From: Tubulanus polymorphus | Taxonomy: Eukaryota; Nemertea; Palaeonemertea; Tubulaniformes; Tubulanidae | Length of the DNA: 64,000 bases | Direction of reading: 5' to 3' | NCBI RefSeq assembly: GCF_964204645.1 | Contig: NC_134032.1 | Location: forward strand, 3,376,916 to 3,440,915 | Shown here: in pieces, positions 41,403-51,490 of the stretch | How positions within the stretch are numbered: the stretch's first letter is position 1 | Layout of the letters: each line of letters starts with the position of its first letter | Position numbers and translations under genes: made by a program | The notes under the pieces: model-generated | Seen by the model: only the letters and a program-made list of their open reading frames with translations | Databases searched by the model: none | What the model was told of the DNA's origin: nothing

Positions 41403-44390
41403 TTACCCGTACGGTATGGTTCTATGTTTGTCGAAGAACGCTCTTTTAGGGTAAACGATTCGATGCCGTTTCTTTTCTACAGCCGACTTAAGTACATAGT
41501 TTCTAGTATCTCGTTGGATAGCCGAAGGGTTGATCACGGTTATAGGATCGTCATCGTTGTTTCTTCCGGACACGACGATGTCGCGCATAGATTCGAAATT
41601 CACCAATTGCGAATTCCTGAAGTTTAAACATATACCTTTAACTTTACAAACGGACTTCTCTGAGTTGTATTTGGTCGACTTTACTTTATACGCGTAATTC
41701 TTCGCTCCTCCCGACACGAATTCCGTGATGTAAGATCCTACACCGTAATCGCCCTCTAATTCGTCGGTCATGTCGCCTAGAAAAATACCGGTCGGCGGTC
41801 GTACATACCCGGTTTGGCGATATAGATAACCAAGTCGGTGTCCATGTAAAGAACGCGACTATCCAACGGTTCGATGTAAGAATACAGCTTCAGGCGAGCG
41901 TGAGCGGTAGTGAATGCGGCCAACACTACGTTCGATTTAGAGTCTGGGGTTACGATTCGTTCGTGTTTTTGAACTGCACCTTCTTCAACAGTTCTTCATT
42001 AAGGATAATAACATCGGATACTGTTACGGCCAGAAAAAGCCAAACTACAAACACAACTCGGAAGACTGCCATCTACATAACACCAACTGCTTTATTAAAC
42101 AGAACTCAACTGAACTGCTGAATATCAACAGTACGAACATATATATACAGGAAACAACAATAGAAGAATACAGACAGAGATTAAAGCTTACAATATTCAC
42201 AATGAACACTGACATGCGACGAAATAGGAACTTGAAAACCAGTGATGCTAGACAAACATCGAATACGTAACAGATACTTCGACGTCGTCCGATAAAAGCA
42301 TGTCGTTGAGTAGAACGGTTCCGACACGAACTTCGCTTGGGTCTTAGTAGGTTTGATACCCAACCGACCCCACATCGAGTTCAAACATAACTTACTGACG
42401 GCTCGCAGTCCTTGGTTGAATCGGACTTTTTCCGGATCAATTTCGACGCCCTCCCGATCTCTGTAAGCCCGCACGAATCGCTGTTTCTCGGTATCGGTTC
42501 TAACATTTTCCGGCCAGCCGCTCGCCTCGACTTTAATTTTTAAAAATCTATCGATGTATTGGGCGAACAGACCGGTCTCTTTCTCTTCCCAATGCCACAT
42601 TTAGTTGACTCGGACGATTCGATAACCCCGTCTAATCGCCGCCATCAATTCGACGGTTACCCAAGTACCGGTGATACACCGTTCTTCGCCCGGGTGCCGA
42701 CATCGTTCGTGCTGCTGCATCGTGTCGCAACAGGTTCGACACAACGGGAACGTCAGCTTAGAATCCGGTGAACGATACGGGAACACCGGCAAAATCAATT
42801 CTCTTGGCGGAAGAACGATGCATTTAACGATACTGTAATGTTCGGATATCGGTTTAAAGTTCTCCGTTACGATGATCGGATGCCCGATAGGATAGCTACA
42901 ATGTTTATATACGAACGGGTACAGAGAACAAATGTCTATATATTTAATACGACAACCTGATGAAGCTCAATAGCGTTGGTACAACCCCCGAAAAATGCAT
43001 CTCCAGGGTCGATACCGTCTACGATGTCGGTATTACCGACGACAAACTCTCTTAACCCGACGTCGTTGACCAGCATTTCGTTGTACGCGAGCTCCCATAA
43101 CGTAACGACCGTGTACCCTCGCGATCGGAAATTTTTGTTTCGCGGATTGATAAAGTTCTTCTATGGTTCGACCGCAAACCGGGTTAACGGTTCCGCGGTT
43201 ATAACAACGAACGCATCCGTGGTAGAAACAGCCGTTGAATTCGTAGACCGTCGCATCGGTACGGCCCTATGCGTACCTCGCCGCCGTTCAAGGCGTGGTC
43301 TAATCGAACGTTCTCCGTTTCGGCGACGAATTTCAACCAACGGGCGGTCATCCTCGACGTGTTATCCCCGCACCGGTACCGCCGAAGGGGATCAGACCTA
43401 TTTTATTCGGTTGCAGGAATGATCGCCGTAATGCCTTGGTGCACGTGGATGCGATCGTCGTGTAGTTTTCGTAGGCCTCGACGTTGGTATCGAAAAAAAA
43501 CAGTTCTTGAAATTCGAAGACCGACCTATGCAGAATATGGACGTCTGATCGACAGTACTCGTCGAGTTCCGTCGCCATATGGAAACGTTTCCCCACATTT
43601 TCTATATACCAGGCCGTAAAATTCCGTCTTTCTTTTACGTCCATACCGTCCGGGTTATAGAACCACGCGTCCCGTAACGGTCCGTCGTAGTTCATGTTTT
43701 CGGGTCTACAAAAAACGTAAGGGAAGTATCCTTTTTTCAATTCGTCGAAGACGAGGGTCAGACTCTTCGGTAATTTCAATAATTTCATCGGTAAGAAACT
43801 GAATGAGTCCAAAAATGTTCGACTCTCATCGAAAGAATCTTACCGCCGACCGGTATAATCGACGGGATTATTTCGTTCTTGATCAGGTATTTTAATACAA
43901 AAATACCATCGAACGCCTTAAAGTTATGGATGAATACGGTCGCCCCGCGATGAGTGTCCGTAAAAACCCATCGGCAAAACTCGTCTAGCGTTTTGCATCT
44001 GAACATATTTCGCCCACCGCATTCTTCGCATTCGCTAATATCGGTGATACGATCGTGTTTGCATTTGTAGCAAAAACGATACGCCACGCAGTATGCTACG
44101 GTGTGTACGGACGACTAGAAGTCCGTCTCAAAATCGAAAACTATCGTTTTCTTGGTGACCGTCGAATTGTTCTTTTTCGATTTAAAATGGGTTGCGAGAC
44201 CCGCCGATTTATTATCATTCGTCACCGTGCGATCAACGGAGCCTGTCTTGATATAACATTCGTGGTTGATCGGTTTATAATCTTTACACGGTTTACAATA
44301 TCTTTCGCCGCCGTGATGAGCGTTTATTTTCTTTCGATTAACGATATTCGAACACAAGTTAACCGTTGTTTGGCTCTAATCAATGCTTAA
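41403..44390 (-). pseudogene. Polinton protein-primed DNA polymerase B, near full length, second lineage
   Basis: The gene reads leftward from about 44390. An N-terminal Cys/His motif (YCKPCKDYKPINHECY) is followed by IVFDFETD (exonuclease I, about 44115). FIHNFKAFDGIFVLKYLI (exonuclease II) and LDEYCRSDVHIL (exonuclease III, about 43550) follow. Motif A is DICSLYPF (about 42930), KxY-type region NQGLRAVSKLCLNSMWGRLG is motif B (about 42370), and motif C is YMDTDLVIY (about 41840). The tail is EFVSGGAKNYAYK and a terminal PYG. It is broken by several shifts and by a solo LTR. Base composition is ordinary, unlike the AT-rich polymerase at 1300-2765, so it is a separate Polinton lineage. No other element genes are adjacent. 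Confidence 0.9.
42022..42272 (-). mobile_element. Solo LTR, 251 bp, in the polymerase pseudogene
   Basis: The ends are TGTTACGG (42022) and ATACGTAACA (42272), i.e. TG...CA with a 7-bp inverted TGTTACG/CGTAACA. Both flanks carry GATAC (42017-42021 and 42273-42277), a 5-bp target duplication. On the minus strand a TATATATA box precedes an AATAAA signal, as in a promoter-bearing LTR. Removing it would rejoin the polymerase frame. Confidence 0.88.
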
Positions 44391-44559
44391 TTAGTCACTA
44401 CTTACATAATGTTTATTAATTTCGTCAAAGTGTTTACACTTGTATAACAATGATAATAAACTGAACAAAATTACAAATACAGATGGCGTTACGTTTTCAC
44501 AATACAATATCTTAATTGATATAGATAAGTAATTATTAAAATCATTTTGTTAGTGTAGA

Positions 44560-44960
44560 GAGAATTCCACAATATTAACGAAAAATTCCGAAAATGTAGT
44601 TTCGAGATAGTAGTTTATTTCAACGTTTCGACTATATCCTAATAGTCATCTTCAGCAATAATGAGATGTATACTACAGCAATTATGAGATATATATATAC
44701 AATCCAGAGACAAAGAGACTGAATTCAAGTAATCAGAGATGATACAAACTATGGAAAATTAACGTAGAAACAGTTAAACGCTAAAATGGATTAAAGGGAA
44801 GCAAACCAAAAGGTAATTATAAACAACAATAGTGAGTATAATTATAAATTGAAACTTGACATCAGTAGTAAAGAGACAAACTTAGGGGCAGTTGAATTAA
44901 AACAAAGGTGATTACAAGTTAAGAGACTAAAATTAATGAGTGACAAATAACAAAGGATCA
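44560..44960 (-). repeat. Terminal (LTR-type) region of the Penelope-like element
   Basis: Contains CAACGTTTCGACTATATCCT, then AATAGTCATCTTCAG (44621-44655), typical of Penelope-like ends; the reverse complement gives CTGAAGAT, a GACTAT/ATAGTC stem and GAAAC, close to a hammerhead ribozyme core. The rest is noncoding. Confidence 0.55.
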
Positions 44961-45116
44961 AAGGGGAAATCAAGTGTTGAGTTTAACCAGTTTACAGAGG
45001 AATTTTGATATTTTGATATTTGAAGTTTATTATGGGGTGAAAAATCATTGTTAAGATTTACAACGTTGTTCGAATTTTCAATTATCAATGCAGATTCCAA
45101 AATATGTCTTTTAGTT

Positions 45117-45360
45117 TTATCGTTGCAAGGGTAAAATCAATTCATCATTAGCGAAATCAAAATTGTGTGAGTTCTGAAATACATGACTAGCAACTCCGCC
45201 TTCAGGTTTAAAGTTTTTTACATCTAACTTGTGCTCTTTTAAGCGTTGGTTAAGGTTCCGACCTGTTTCTCCTATATATACTTTGTCGCAAACTTTACAA
45301 GGTATTTTATAAATTTCACAGTTGAGGGATTCGGTTTTAGGTTTGTTATTAATCAATATG
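45117..45360 (-). pseudogene. GIY-YIG endonuclease domain of the Penelope-like element
   Basis: INNKPKTESLNCEIYKIPCK leads into VCDKVYIGETGRNLNQRLKE, with YKIPC..C in place of GIY, YIG as the second motif, and Arg of TGRN. A helix KEHKLDVKN follows, then SHVFQNSHNFDF. This nuclease nicks target DNA for retrotransposition. The upstream part is across the 2.4-kb insertion, at 47811. Confidence 0.88.
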
Positions 45361-45768
45361 AGTAATAGGGGTTTAGTTGTTCTAGGCTAAAGGTCGAACG
45401 TAGAGCTCATTAAAAAACAAATATTAAAAGTAATTTAAAACTATAATATATTTTCATAGCCGTGTGCATTTTATATTATAACTAGATATTTATTCTAAGA
45501 TATTAATAATTTAAATTTTAAAAGCATATTGTATTAAATCAATTGGTCGCTCCGCTTCGGTACCGCTCCGCTCCGCGACCAATTGATTTATTTACAATAC
45601 ACAAATTCATATAATCAAATATATTCAAATAATAATAAATATTCTATTATTTAACTAAAATACACACGGCTATGAAAATATATTATAGTTTTAAATTACT
45701 TTTAATATTTGTTTTTAATGAACTCGACCATTCAACCTTTAACCTAGAACAACTAAACCCCTATTACT
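45361..45768. repeat. Left end: 408-bp palindrome made of the TIR and its inverted copy
   Basis: 45361-45550 (AGTAATAGGG...CAATTGGTCGC) is followed after a GC-rich loop (45551-45574) by its reverse complement 45575-45768 (GCGACCAATTG...CCCTATTACT), with few differences and a small internal deletion or expansion. Thus the left end has two TIR copies head to head, and the right end has one (47595-47804). Confidence 0.85.
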
Positions 45769-45885
45769 CTTAAAATATTCATTTATATGAATAACATATA
45801 AATTGATAGATTATTCAATATAAAAGTAACGAATAATTAACGAGCTCTTATAGAATAGATATATAGATATATTTTAAACATATTT

Positions 45886-46165
45886 CAATATTTATATTTG
45901 TATGAGTTAGATTTTTAAACATAAAAAATGTGGGTAAAGTGTGAGTGAAATAATTCATATTTAAATCATTGAATATTTATATTTATATGTGTTAAATTCT
46001 TCTTTTTAAACATAAAAAGTGTGAGTAAAGTGTGAGTGAAATAATTCATATTTAAAACAGTGAATATTTATATTTATATGTGTTAGATTCTTATTTTTGA
46101 ACATAAAAAGTGTGAGTAAAGTGTGAGTGAAATAATTCATATTTAAAACATTGAATATTTATATT
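45886..46165. repeat. Tandem repeat of about 85-90 bp upstream of the 46169 gene
   Basis: Three copies share TATTTATATTTGTATGAGTT, AACATAAAAAATGTG and GAGTAAAGTGTGAGTGAAAT with AATTCATATTTAAA. The next partial copy runs into the ATG at 46169, so it may be a multi-copy promoter. Confidence 0.75.
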
Positions 46166-46168
46166 TGA

Positions 46169-46834
46169 ATGAGTTTTAATAAAAATTTTGTTATAAAAAT
46201 GAAGAAAGAAGAAGAACCCAACTTTAAAATCGAAATCAATCAAACTAATAAATCATTTTCACAGTTTAACATTAGAAATTATATTTCAGCAACAAATTTT
46301 GTGTCCGCCAGACATTATAAAATCGATAACATAACTATGATTAATCAAATATTATCAAATGAAATTTATTTAATTACTGAACTAGTAGATACTTTTGATA
46401 ATGGCGTTAAAAATCCTAAATTGTTCAATACAGTTTTAAATTTTAAAGGAACTTCAGATGAAAACATAATAAATATTCTTAAAACTCCTTTCAATGAAAG
46501 AAATGATGATATAATACTTTCTAAAGATTACAATGATTTGATTAACTTAAGAATTGAAAAAAGACAATTATATTTCAATTATGATAATAAACAAACTATC
46601 TATAATGAAAATTCATCAAATATTGGTATTCAATGTGAATTAGATAATGAAAAATCATATATATCAGATATTGCAGTTCAATGTTATTTAGATGTTGAAT
46701 TTAGAAAATTCAATCCTATTGAAAAAGTGTATTGTTATTGCGGCGGCAAATATTTAAGATCACATAAATCAAAACATTATCAAACAGTTAAACATATCAA
46801 TTATGAAAAGAATAATAAATATATATTGAAATAA
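46169..46834 (+). CDS. Zinc-finger-like protein of mini-element 3, 221 aa, open
   Basis: An unbroken frame starting MSFNKNFVIKMKKEEEPNFK (an internal ATG at 46199 is also possible). The N-terminal half has an Asn-rich folded-looking region (FNIRNYISATNFVSARHYKI). Near the C-terminus, YCYCGGKYLRSHKSKHYQTV gives a C-x-C...H-x4-H arrangement, a C2H2-like finger. It ends in Lys/Asn-rich residues at 46834. Being intact in a decayed neighbourhood suggests recent arrival. It may bind element DNA, but the family is unknown. Confidence 0.6.
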   Translation: MSFNKNFVIKMKKEEEPNFKIEINQTNKSFSQFNIRNYISATNFVSARHYKIDNITMINQILSNEIYLITELVDTFDNGVKNPKLFNTVLNFKGTSDENIINILKTPFNERNDDIILSKDYNDLINLRIEKRQLYFNYDNKQTIYNENSSNIGIQCELDNEKSYISDIAVQCYLDVEFRKFNPIEKVYCYCGGKYLRSHKSKHYQTVKHINYEKNNKYILK

Positions 46835-46992
46835 GAGTATGTTTCAAATATAAAGTAGTTAAAGCATCGAGAAATTAGTTTAATAAATAACTGTTAGGTA
46901 GTAAGTTTAATTGTAATTTGATTTGAAACATATAAAACTTATTTCTAAAATATTAAATATTTATCAATTTAATAATTTTTTTTCTTAAATAA

Positions 46993-47211
46993 ATGGATGG
47001 TTTCATTCCAACTGGGAAAAGTGATTTGAAGCATTATCTTGTAGCAGGAGGATTAATATTGGCAGCATTATATTTTTACTATGAGAATTTTTCAAAAGAT
47101 TTGATGAATGAAAATAATAAATTAAGTAAAAAATTAAAGAAGTTAAAAGGAAACAATCACAGAAATAAAAAGAATAAAAAATGTAATTTAGAAAATGATT
47201 TAGAGGATTAA
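46993..47211 (+). CDS. Small membrane protein of mini-element 3, 72 aa, open
   Basis: The ATG at 46993 follows a T-tract and CTTAAATAAATG, the family start context. One membrane segment (HYLVAGGLILAALYFYY, residues about 14-31) is followed by a strongly basic, Lys/Asn-rich tail (KKLKKLKGNNHRNKKNKK), so a type II or N-out single-pass topology is likely. Unbroken. Function unknown; compare the small membrane genes of the other elements. Confidence 0.55.
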   Translation: MDGFIPTGKSDLKHYLVAGGLILAALYFYYENFSKDLMNENNKLSKKLKKLKGNNHRNKKNKKCNLENDLED

Positions 47212-47249
47212 AACAGCATCTTTTAATTTCATATATTTTGACTATAAAA

Positions 47250-47543
47250 ATGAGTGAAAATATATTAAACTTATTACATCTATATATAAAAATCAACAGA
47301 ATATTAAATCAATTATTATGCTTACAGGTTTATTTTCATTCTCAGTTTATACTACAAAACAGTTGTTAACAATTCTATGATTGCTGTAAAATTAGATACA
47401 CTGAATTAATAGAAAATATAAATTATATTTCAGATAGATAGAATAATATTAAATGCTGTGAAGTATGTAATAAAAGATATAAAAATTTAAAGAATTTAAA
47501 AACTCATAAATATATTCATGAATTTCTTGTTAAATCTATTTGA
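47250..47543 (+). pseudogene. Second zinc-finger gene of mini-element 3, broken
   Basis: It starts MSENILNLLHLYIK at 47250 (TATAAAAATG), with stops and shifts in the middle, then a C-terminal finger KCCEVCNKRYKNLKNLKTHK (Cys-x2-Cys...His-x3-His, about 47455-47515), stop at 47541-47543. A C2H2 finger is clear; the rest is not recognised. Confidence 0.5.
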
Positions 47544-47591
47544 ATTCTAGTCAATTCTTGTTAACCAATAGCGTGACTAGAATTCAAATAG
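47536..47591. promoter_or_regulatory. Perfect 18-bp inverted repeat next to the right TIR
   Basis: CTATTTGAATTCTAGTCA (47536-47553) faces its exact inverse (47574-47591) across a 20-bp loop. The core TTGAATTCTAGT also forms the iterons of the 9736-18343 element, suggesting a shared protein-binding site. Confidence 0.65.
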
Positions 47592-47804
47592 AGCGGAGCG
47601 GCAGCGAAGCGAAGCGACCAATTGATTTAATACAATATGCTTTTAAAATTTAAATTATTAATATCTTAGAATAAATATTTAGTTATAATATAAAATGCAC
47701 ACGGCTATGAAAAAATATTATAGTTTCAAATTACTTTTAATATTTGTTTTTTAATGAGCTCGACCGTTCGACCTTTGGCCTAGAACAACTAAAACCCTAT
47801 TACT
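47592..47804. repeat. Right TIR of mini-element 3
   Basis: Inner GC-rich GAGCGGAGCGGCAGCGAAGC followed by CGACCAATTGATTT, then AT-rich sequence (GCACACGGCTATGAAA) to TTTTTTAATGAGCTCGACC and CCCTATTACT. It is the inverse of 45361 onward. Confidence 0.85.
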
Positions 47805-47810
47805 AATATG

Positions 47811-48463
47811 TTACTAAGTTTATTATTGTATTTAAAGATAAGTTGTTTATTTAGTTACCGAAGAGAAACTTTAGAATTCTCGAGGAAAGGTACATACGGT
47901 ACAATGATAGGCTGTTTATCGGTAGCCGACGTCGGAGTTCTAAGGTTCTTATTTCTAAAATGGGTAGTACGAGCTGTAAGGAGAGCTTTTTTCAAGATGA
48001 AATCGGGTAGGCAAGTTTTTTTAGAGATTGGTTAATATGTTGTATTTCATCGGGCAGAAATTAGGGGTCGCAAATTCTCAAAGCGTTTAATATCCGGAGA
48101 AGTAAAAGAGAAGTAATGAAGGTAGGATTCAGCGTTGGTAGGTTTCCTATAAACCGCGAATTTCAAAAAGGATCCACTGTTAAAAATCAAAACATCCAGA
48201 AAAGGTATTTTACTATTAGATTCCCATTCATACGTAAAAGCCAGAGACGGGTAAAGGCAGTTTAAATATATAAGAAAGTTATCAACATTGAAGTCAGAGG
48301 GAACCAAAGCCAGAACATCGTCAACATATCTGAGCCAGATTTTACGGTGAATATCAGTATAAAGAGGCAATATTTCAGTATATATCTTAGAAAGAATTTG
48401 ACGATAATGATTTTGAGAAGTTTGCATTTGAAGAGATGAGTGATGACATAAAAGCTGTTGCAT
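47811..48463 (-). pseudogene. Penelope-like reverse transcriptase, C-terminal part
   Basis: LRYVDDVLALVPSDFNVDNF carries the YVDD catalytic motif; LYPSLAFTYEWESNSKIPFL, DVLI and YRKPTNAESYLHYFS follow, the Penelope-like pattern (IPFLDvli...yRKpT). After the stop at 48047 more codons (LRTPTSATDKQPIIVPYVPF) lead to the insertion point of element 3 and thence to the endonuclease. The fingers and first palm motifs are absent. Confidence 0.85.
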
Positions 48464-48536
48464 AGCGCTGTTTCTCTATTATCCTTTGCTGGTAACTAAT
48501 CTGAGAAACAATTCAATTTTTTCTTTTCTTTTTTAG

Positions 48537-50270
48537 GGATGAATCGGATTTGCCGATTAGAGATCAGTCAAAATTTGTTGTCTTACAATCTGCCCTGCTG
48601 CTGCTTTTCGCATCGTGCGTCATTTGTAAGGCATCAAACAGGGTCTGGCGTCGAATTTTTTGAACTCAAATTACTGTGAGAACGAAATGCACTTCATGCC
48701 ATCACGCAACTGAATGAAAGAGTGAACCAACAACCCGAGGCATTCCAGTGTGTAGCATAATGCTAAGTGCCATGATAATTTCGACTGGTAATCTAACAAC
48801 CAAAGTGACCCGCCTGTTCAAGTAAGTGTCACTTGAAATAGTATTTTTACATTTATTCTAACGGGTATATGGATTCTTTCTAGAAGGCTACTTCATAATA
48901 TTTTGATAGACTGTTCCCATTAGTCAAACAGCTGATAGTCTTTATCATGATTTCAGTTTAATGAAAATTCATTGTTCCACAATAAGAACGGTTTACAGAC
49001 ACCAATCCCAGTATATTCACCTTGCAATAAGAAAATACTTCAATGAAAAGAGAAAGCTGCTATTGGATTCCATCGGAAATAAACCACTACTGCCGGGAAG
49101 GGATGGTCGCTGCGATAGCCCAGGTCATTCAGCGAAGTATTGCTTTTACACAATAATGGACTTGCGGCAAAATAGAATCCTTACATCAGAATTAGTGCAG
49201 GTAAATTCAATCTTCAATTTTGCAGGATTTCCATTATTTTGATTGTCATACGTTGATCAATGCAGATGTTTTTTTTTTTTTTAATTTGTTTACAGAGTAA
49301 CAAAACAACGTCGTCATCTGCGATGGAATTGGAGGGGCTGAAACGATGTCAGAAGACCTTGGTGAAATTCAGTGTCAGCATTTGTTGCCGATATACACAT
49401 TATCTGTTAGGAAGTGGACCCGCGAATATTGGAATGTTCCTCATTTCTATGACTGTTGGCATTGCGTTAAAGGTAGAGATCGTTCAAAAACACAACATGC
49501 CATGTATAACTAATGATAATGTCACAATTTTGATATTTTTGCCCTTTACATGTTTTTTCCTACGTCGAGTCAGAACATAAGATAACATTGTTATGGTAAC
49601 TTTGGTATTATTCAGCATTTGCAAAGTAACTGGAGAAGCTGACAAAACGCAAAGGAAATGAAGACATAAAACAATGGATTCAAAATATTAAAGTTCATCT
49701 GTACTTTTGTGCCTTGACGTCAAAGCCTGGAGAATTCAATAATATTTAGAAGAAATGGCTAGCGTGTGTTGAGCACGTTCAGAATATACACACTAACTGT
49801 AGCCACGGACCACTTGAACAAGAGAGAAAATGACTTTGAAGGTATTGTCACCAAGCCGAGGTAGTTAGCACAGATCCGAAACATGTCATCCTATGGTCAG
49901 ACAAGTGGAGTTGAATCATTTCATAGTGTTCTCAACCATTTTTGTCCGAAGATGATTCATCTTTCTTACACAGGAATGCTCAGTCGGTGAGTATGTTGCA
50001 TGTTGGTTCAGGGGGTACAGGGGAAAACTTACCTGTAGATACGCTTCCACTTTAAATTGGCGAAATCATATCGTCCTGGGTTAACATAAAATATTATTTT
50101 CCATATTACATGTGGCTATTCTTCATTACAACAAAAACAGTTCCCGTGTCCAAGCAAAAACAAAAGTGGTCAAAAGAAGTATGCTGTACACTATCCAAAG
50201 CACAAGAATGGGCACGTTGTGAGAACGTTGATTCAAATATCCAACATCGGCGAAAGCTTGATTGTATACA
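48537..50270 (+). pseudogene. Kolobok-type DNA transposase, five exon-like blocks, broken
   Basis: Kolobok transposases move DNA by cut-and-paste. Blocks in order: FVVLQSALLLLFASCVICK (about 48565), then LLPGRDGRCDSPGHSAKYCF (48960-49200, donor CAG|GTAAAT), SSSAMELEGLKRC and REYWNVPHFYDCWHCVKG (49296-49472, acceptor TTTACAG, donor AAAG|GTAGAG), then LACVEHVQNIHTNCSHGPLE and TSGVESFHSVLNHFCPKMIH (about 49750-49985), and VAILHYN...KKYAVHYPKHK (about 50110-50210). These match the order of Kolobok DDE/RNase-H-like transposases that I know. Frameshifts and stops occur between and within blocks. No terminal repeats are identified. Confidence 0.75.
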
Positions 50271-50599
50271 TGCACTGTAGGTTTTCATGTTGTATGAATA
50301 TTTTGTAGTTCAAATGGGTATGATGCTGATTCAATGTACAATAAACACATGAAGTTAAATGGTCAAGGACAGTCAACACCAAGATATCTCTCTTCGACCG
50401 ATGTTGCACCATAGAAGATCTGATTCTTTCATCTCGAGGAAACGAGGAAAGTGATTCAACACGATCAAACATAACACTGTGATAGGTTTGCAGTTCATTT
50501 CATTTAGTCCTTTTTTGGATTTTATTGTAATTGAAACTCTGGAACTGTTAACAAGAGACAAGTAAGAAGTTGAAAAAACACAAGTTATGCTTGATTCTG

Positions 50600-51320
50600 A
50601 CATTCAAATTAAATTCAAATTCAAATTTATTTTATTATATATTTACAAAACATATCATTGGTTCATACGGTAATAAACATTAGGACAGAACGAATATTAT
50701 TATAGAATTTTCAAAAAGGCAATGAATTTCTATAACTAAATGAACATTATTTTTCTAATAACTGAGATCAAGAGTGACTCTCCCGTTTATTAGGAAACAC
50801 ACACAAGTAGTGGCATTGGTTTGATTTACACACATGTTGCGGGTATAAATTGTTTATCACTATAGAATTTGTAATCCACAAAAGCCAAAATCAACATCAG
50901 CCGGAAACCCAGACCAAATCAATTCATAATTGATTGATTGAATCTACACTACAATATATGTATTTATTAAAATATTTCAATAAAAAGATTAACTTCTAAA
51001 ATCTATTCCAAATCATAATACGTTCTTATCTGTAAATTCACTCAATCTATCGACTCAGTAGGTGCCTAAGATGAGTTCTTAATAGGACAGATCTATTTTA
51101 AGCATGGTGATAATACAGTATCGTGATGTTTGAATGCCAAAATAAATGCCTGGTCGAATAAATTCATATTTGTTGATTGTACGTCCGCGTATGTTCGGTT
51201 TCAAAGCTGAATCATATTTGACGTTTACACAGTGGTTGCATATTAGGTTCGAATCTGTCAATGCATTTAATTCTATGTATCGGTATTTCAATTTACTACA
51301 ATTCCCATCATTCTGAATGG
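50600..51320. other. Noncoding stretch with LINE/SINE-like tail
   Basis: A tail-like run TTCAAATTCAAATTTATT near 50607-50635 suggests the end of a retroposed element. No gene is supported. Confidence 0.4.
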
Positions 51321-51346
51321 CTTTGCAGAAAACCCGTCATCGCTGC

Positions 51347-51490
51347 TTAGCGGCTATATTTAAACTTTAATTCTGTAATATTATTCACTTGAAAACGAAA
51401 ACGTGCAGTTTTAATCAAATCTTTAATAGGAATAAAATATTTTTCTAATTCATGTAAATCAATATCTTTGAAATGTGTCTGTTCTTTCAT
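51347..51490 (-). CDS. Small element gene, 3' truncated, 47 codons
   Basis: Starts at 51490 in TAGTAATAAATG context: MKEQTHFKDIDLHELEKYFI, PIKDLIKTARFRF. The frame runs into the dispersed repeat and stops at 51347, so the natural C-terminus is lost. Unknown function. Confidence 0.35.
   Translation of the reverse strand: MKEQTHFKDIDLHELEKYFIPIKDLIKTARFRFQVNNITELKFKYSR

Larger units (their letters stand above)
45361..47804. mobile_element. AT-rich Polinton-like mini-element 3 with TIRs and 6-bp target duplication
   Basis: It starts AGTAATAGGGG (45361) and ends with the inverse, CCCTATTACT (47804). AATATG flanks both sides (45355-45360, 47805-47810); 6 bp is the Polinton duplication size. The inner TIR runs about 200 bp (GAGCTCATTAAAAAACAAAT...). 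It carries three small genes of virus-like start context, including two with zinc-finger motifs, and no polymerase, integrase or capsid. It is therefore non-autonomous. The insertion interrupts a Penelope-like element. Confidence 0.88.
44960..48470 (-). mobile_element. Penelope-like retroelement, split by the mini-element at 45361-47804
   Basis: Reverse transcriptase (47811-48463) and GIY-YIG endonuclease (45117-45360) read leftward in the right order, with element 3 inserted between them. The 5' part of the RT is missing where Kolobok sequence begins (about 48480). Terminal sequence continues to about 44560. Confidence 0.85.

Noticed and set aside
50233-50603. Minus-strand ORFs after the Kolobok remnant
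   Set aside because: They overlap the 3' part of the plus-strand transposase remnant and show no family features.
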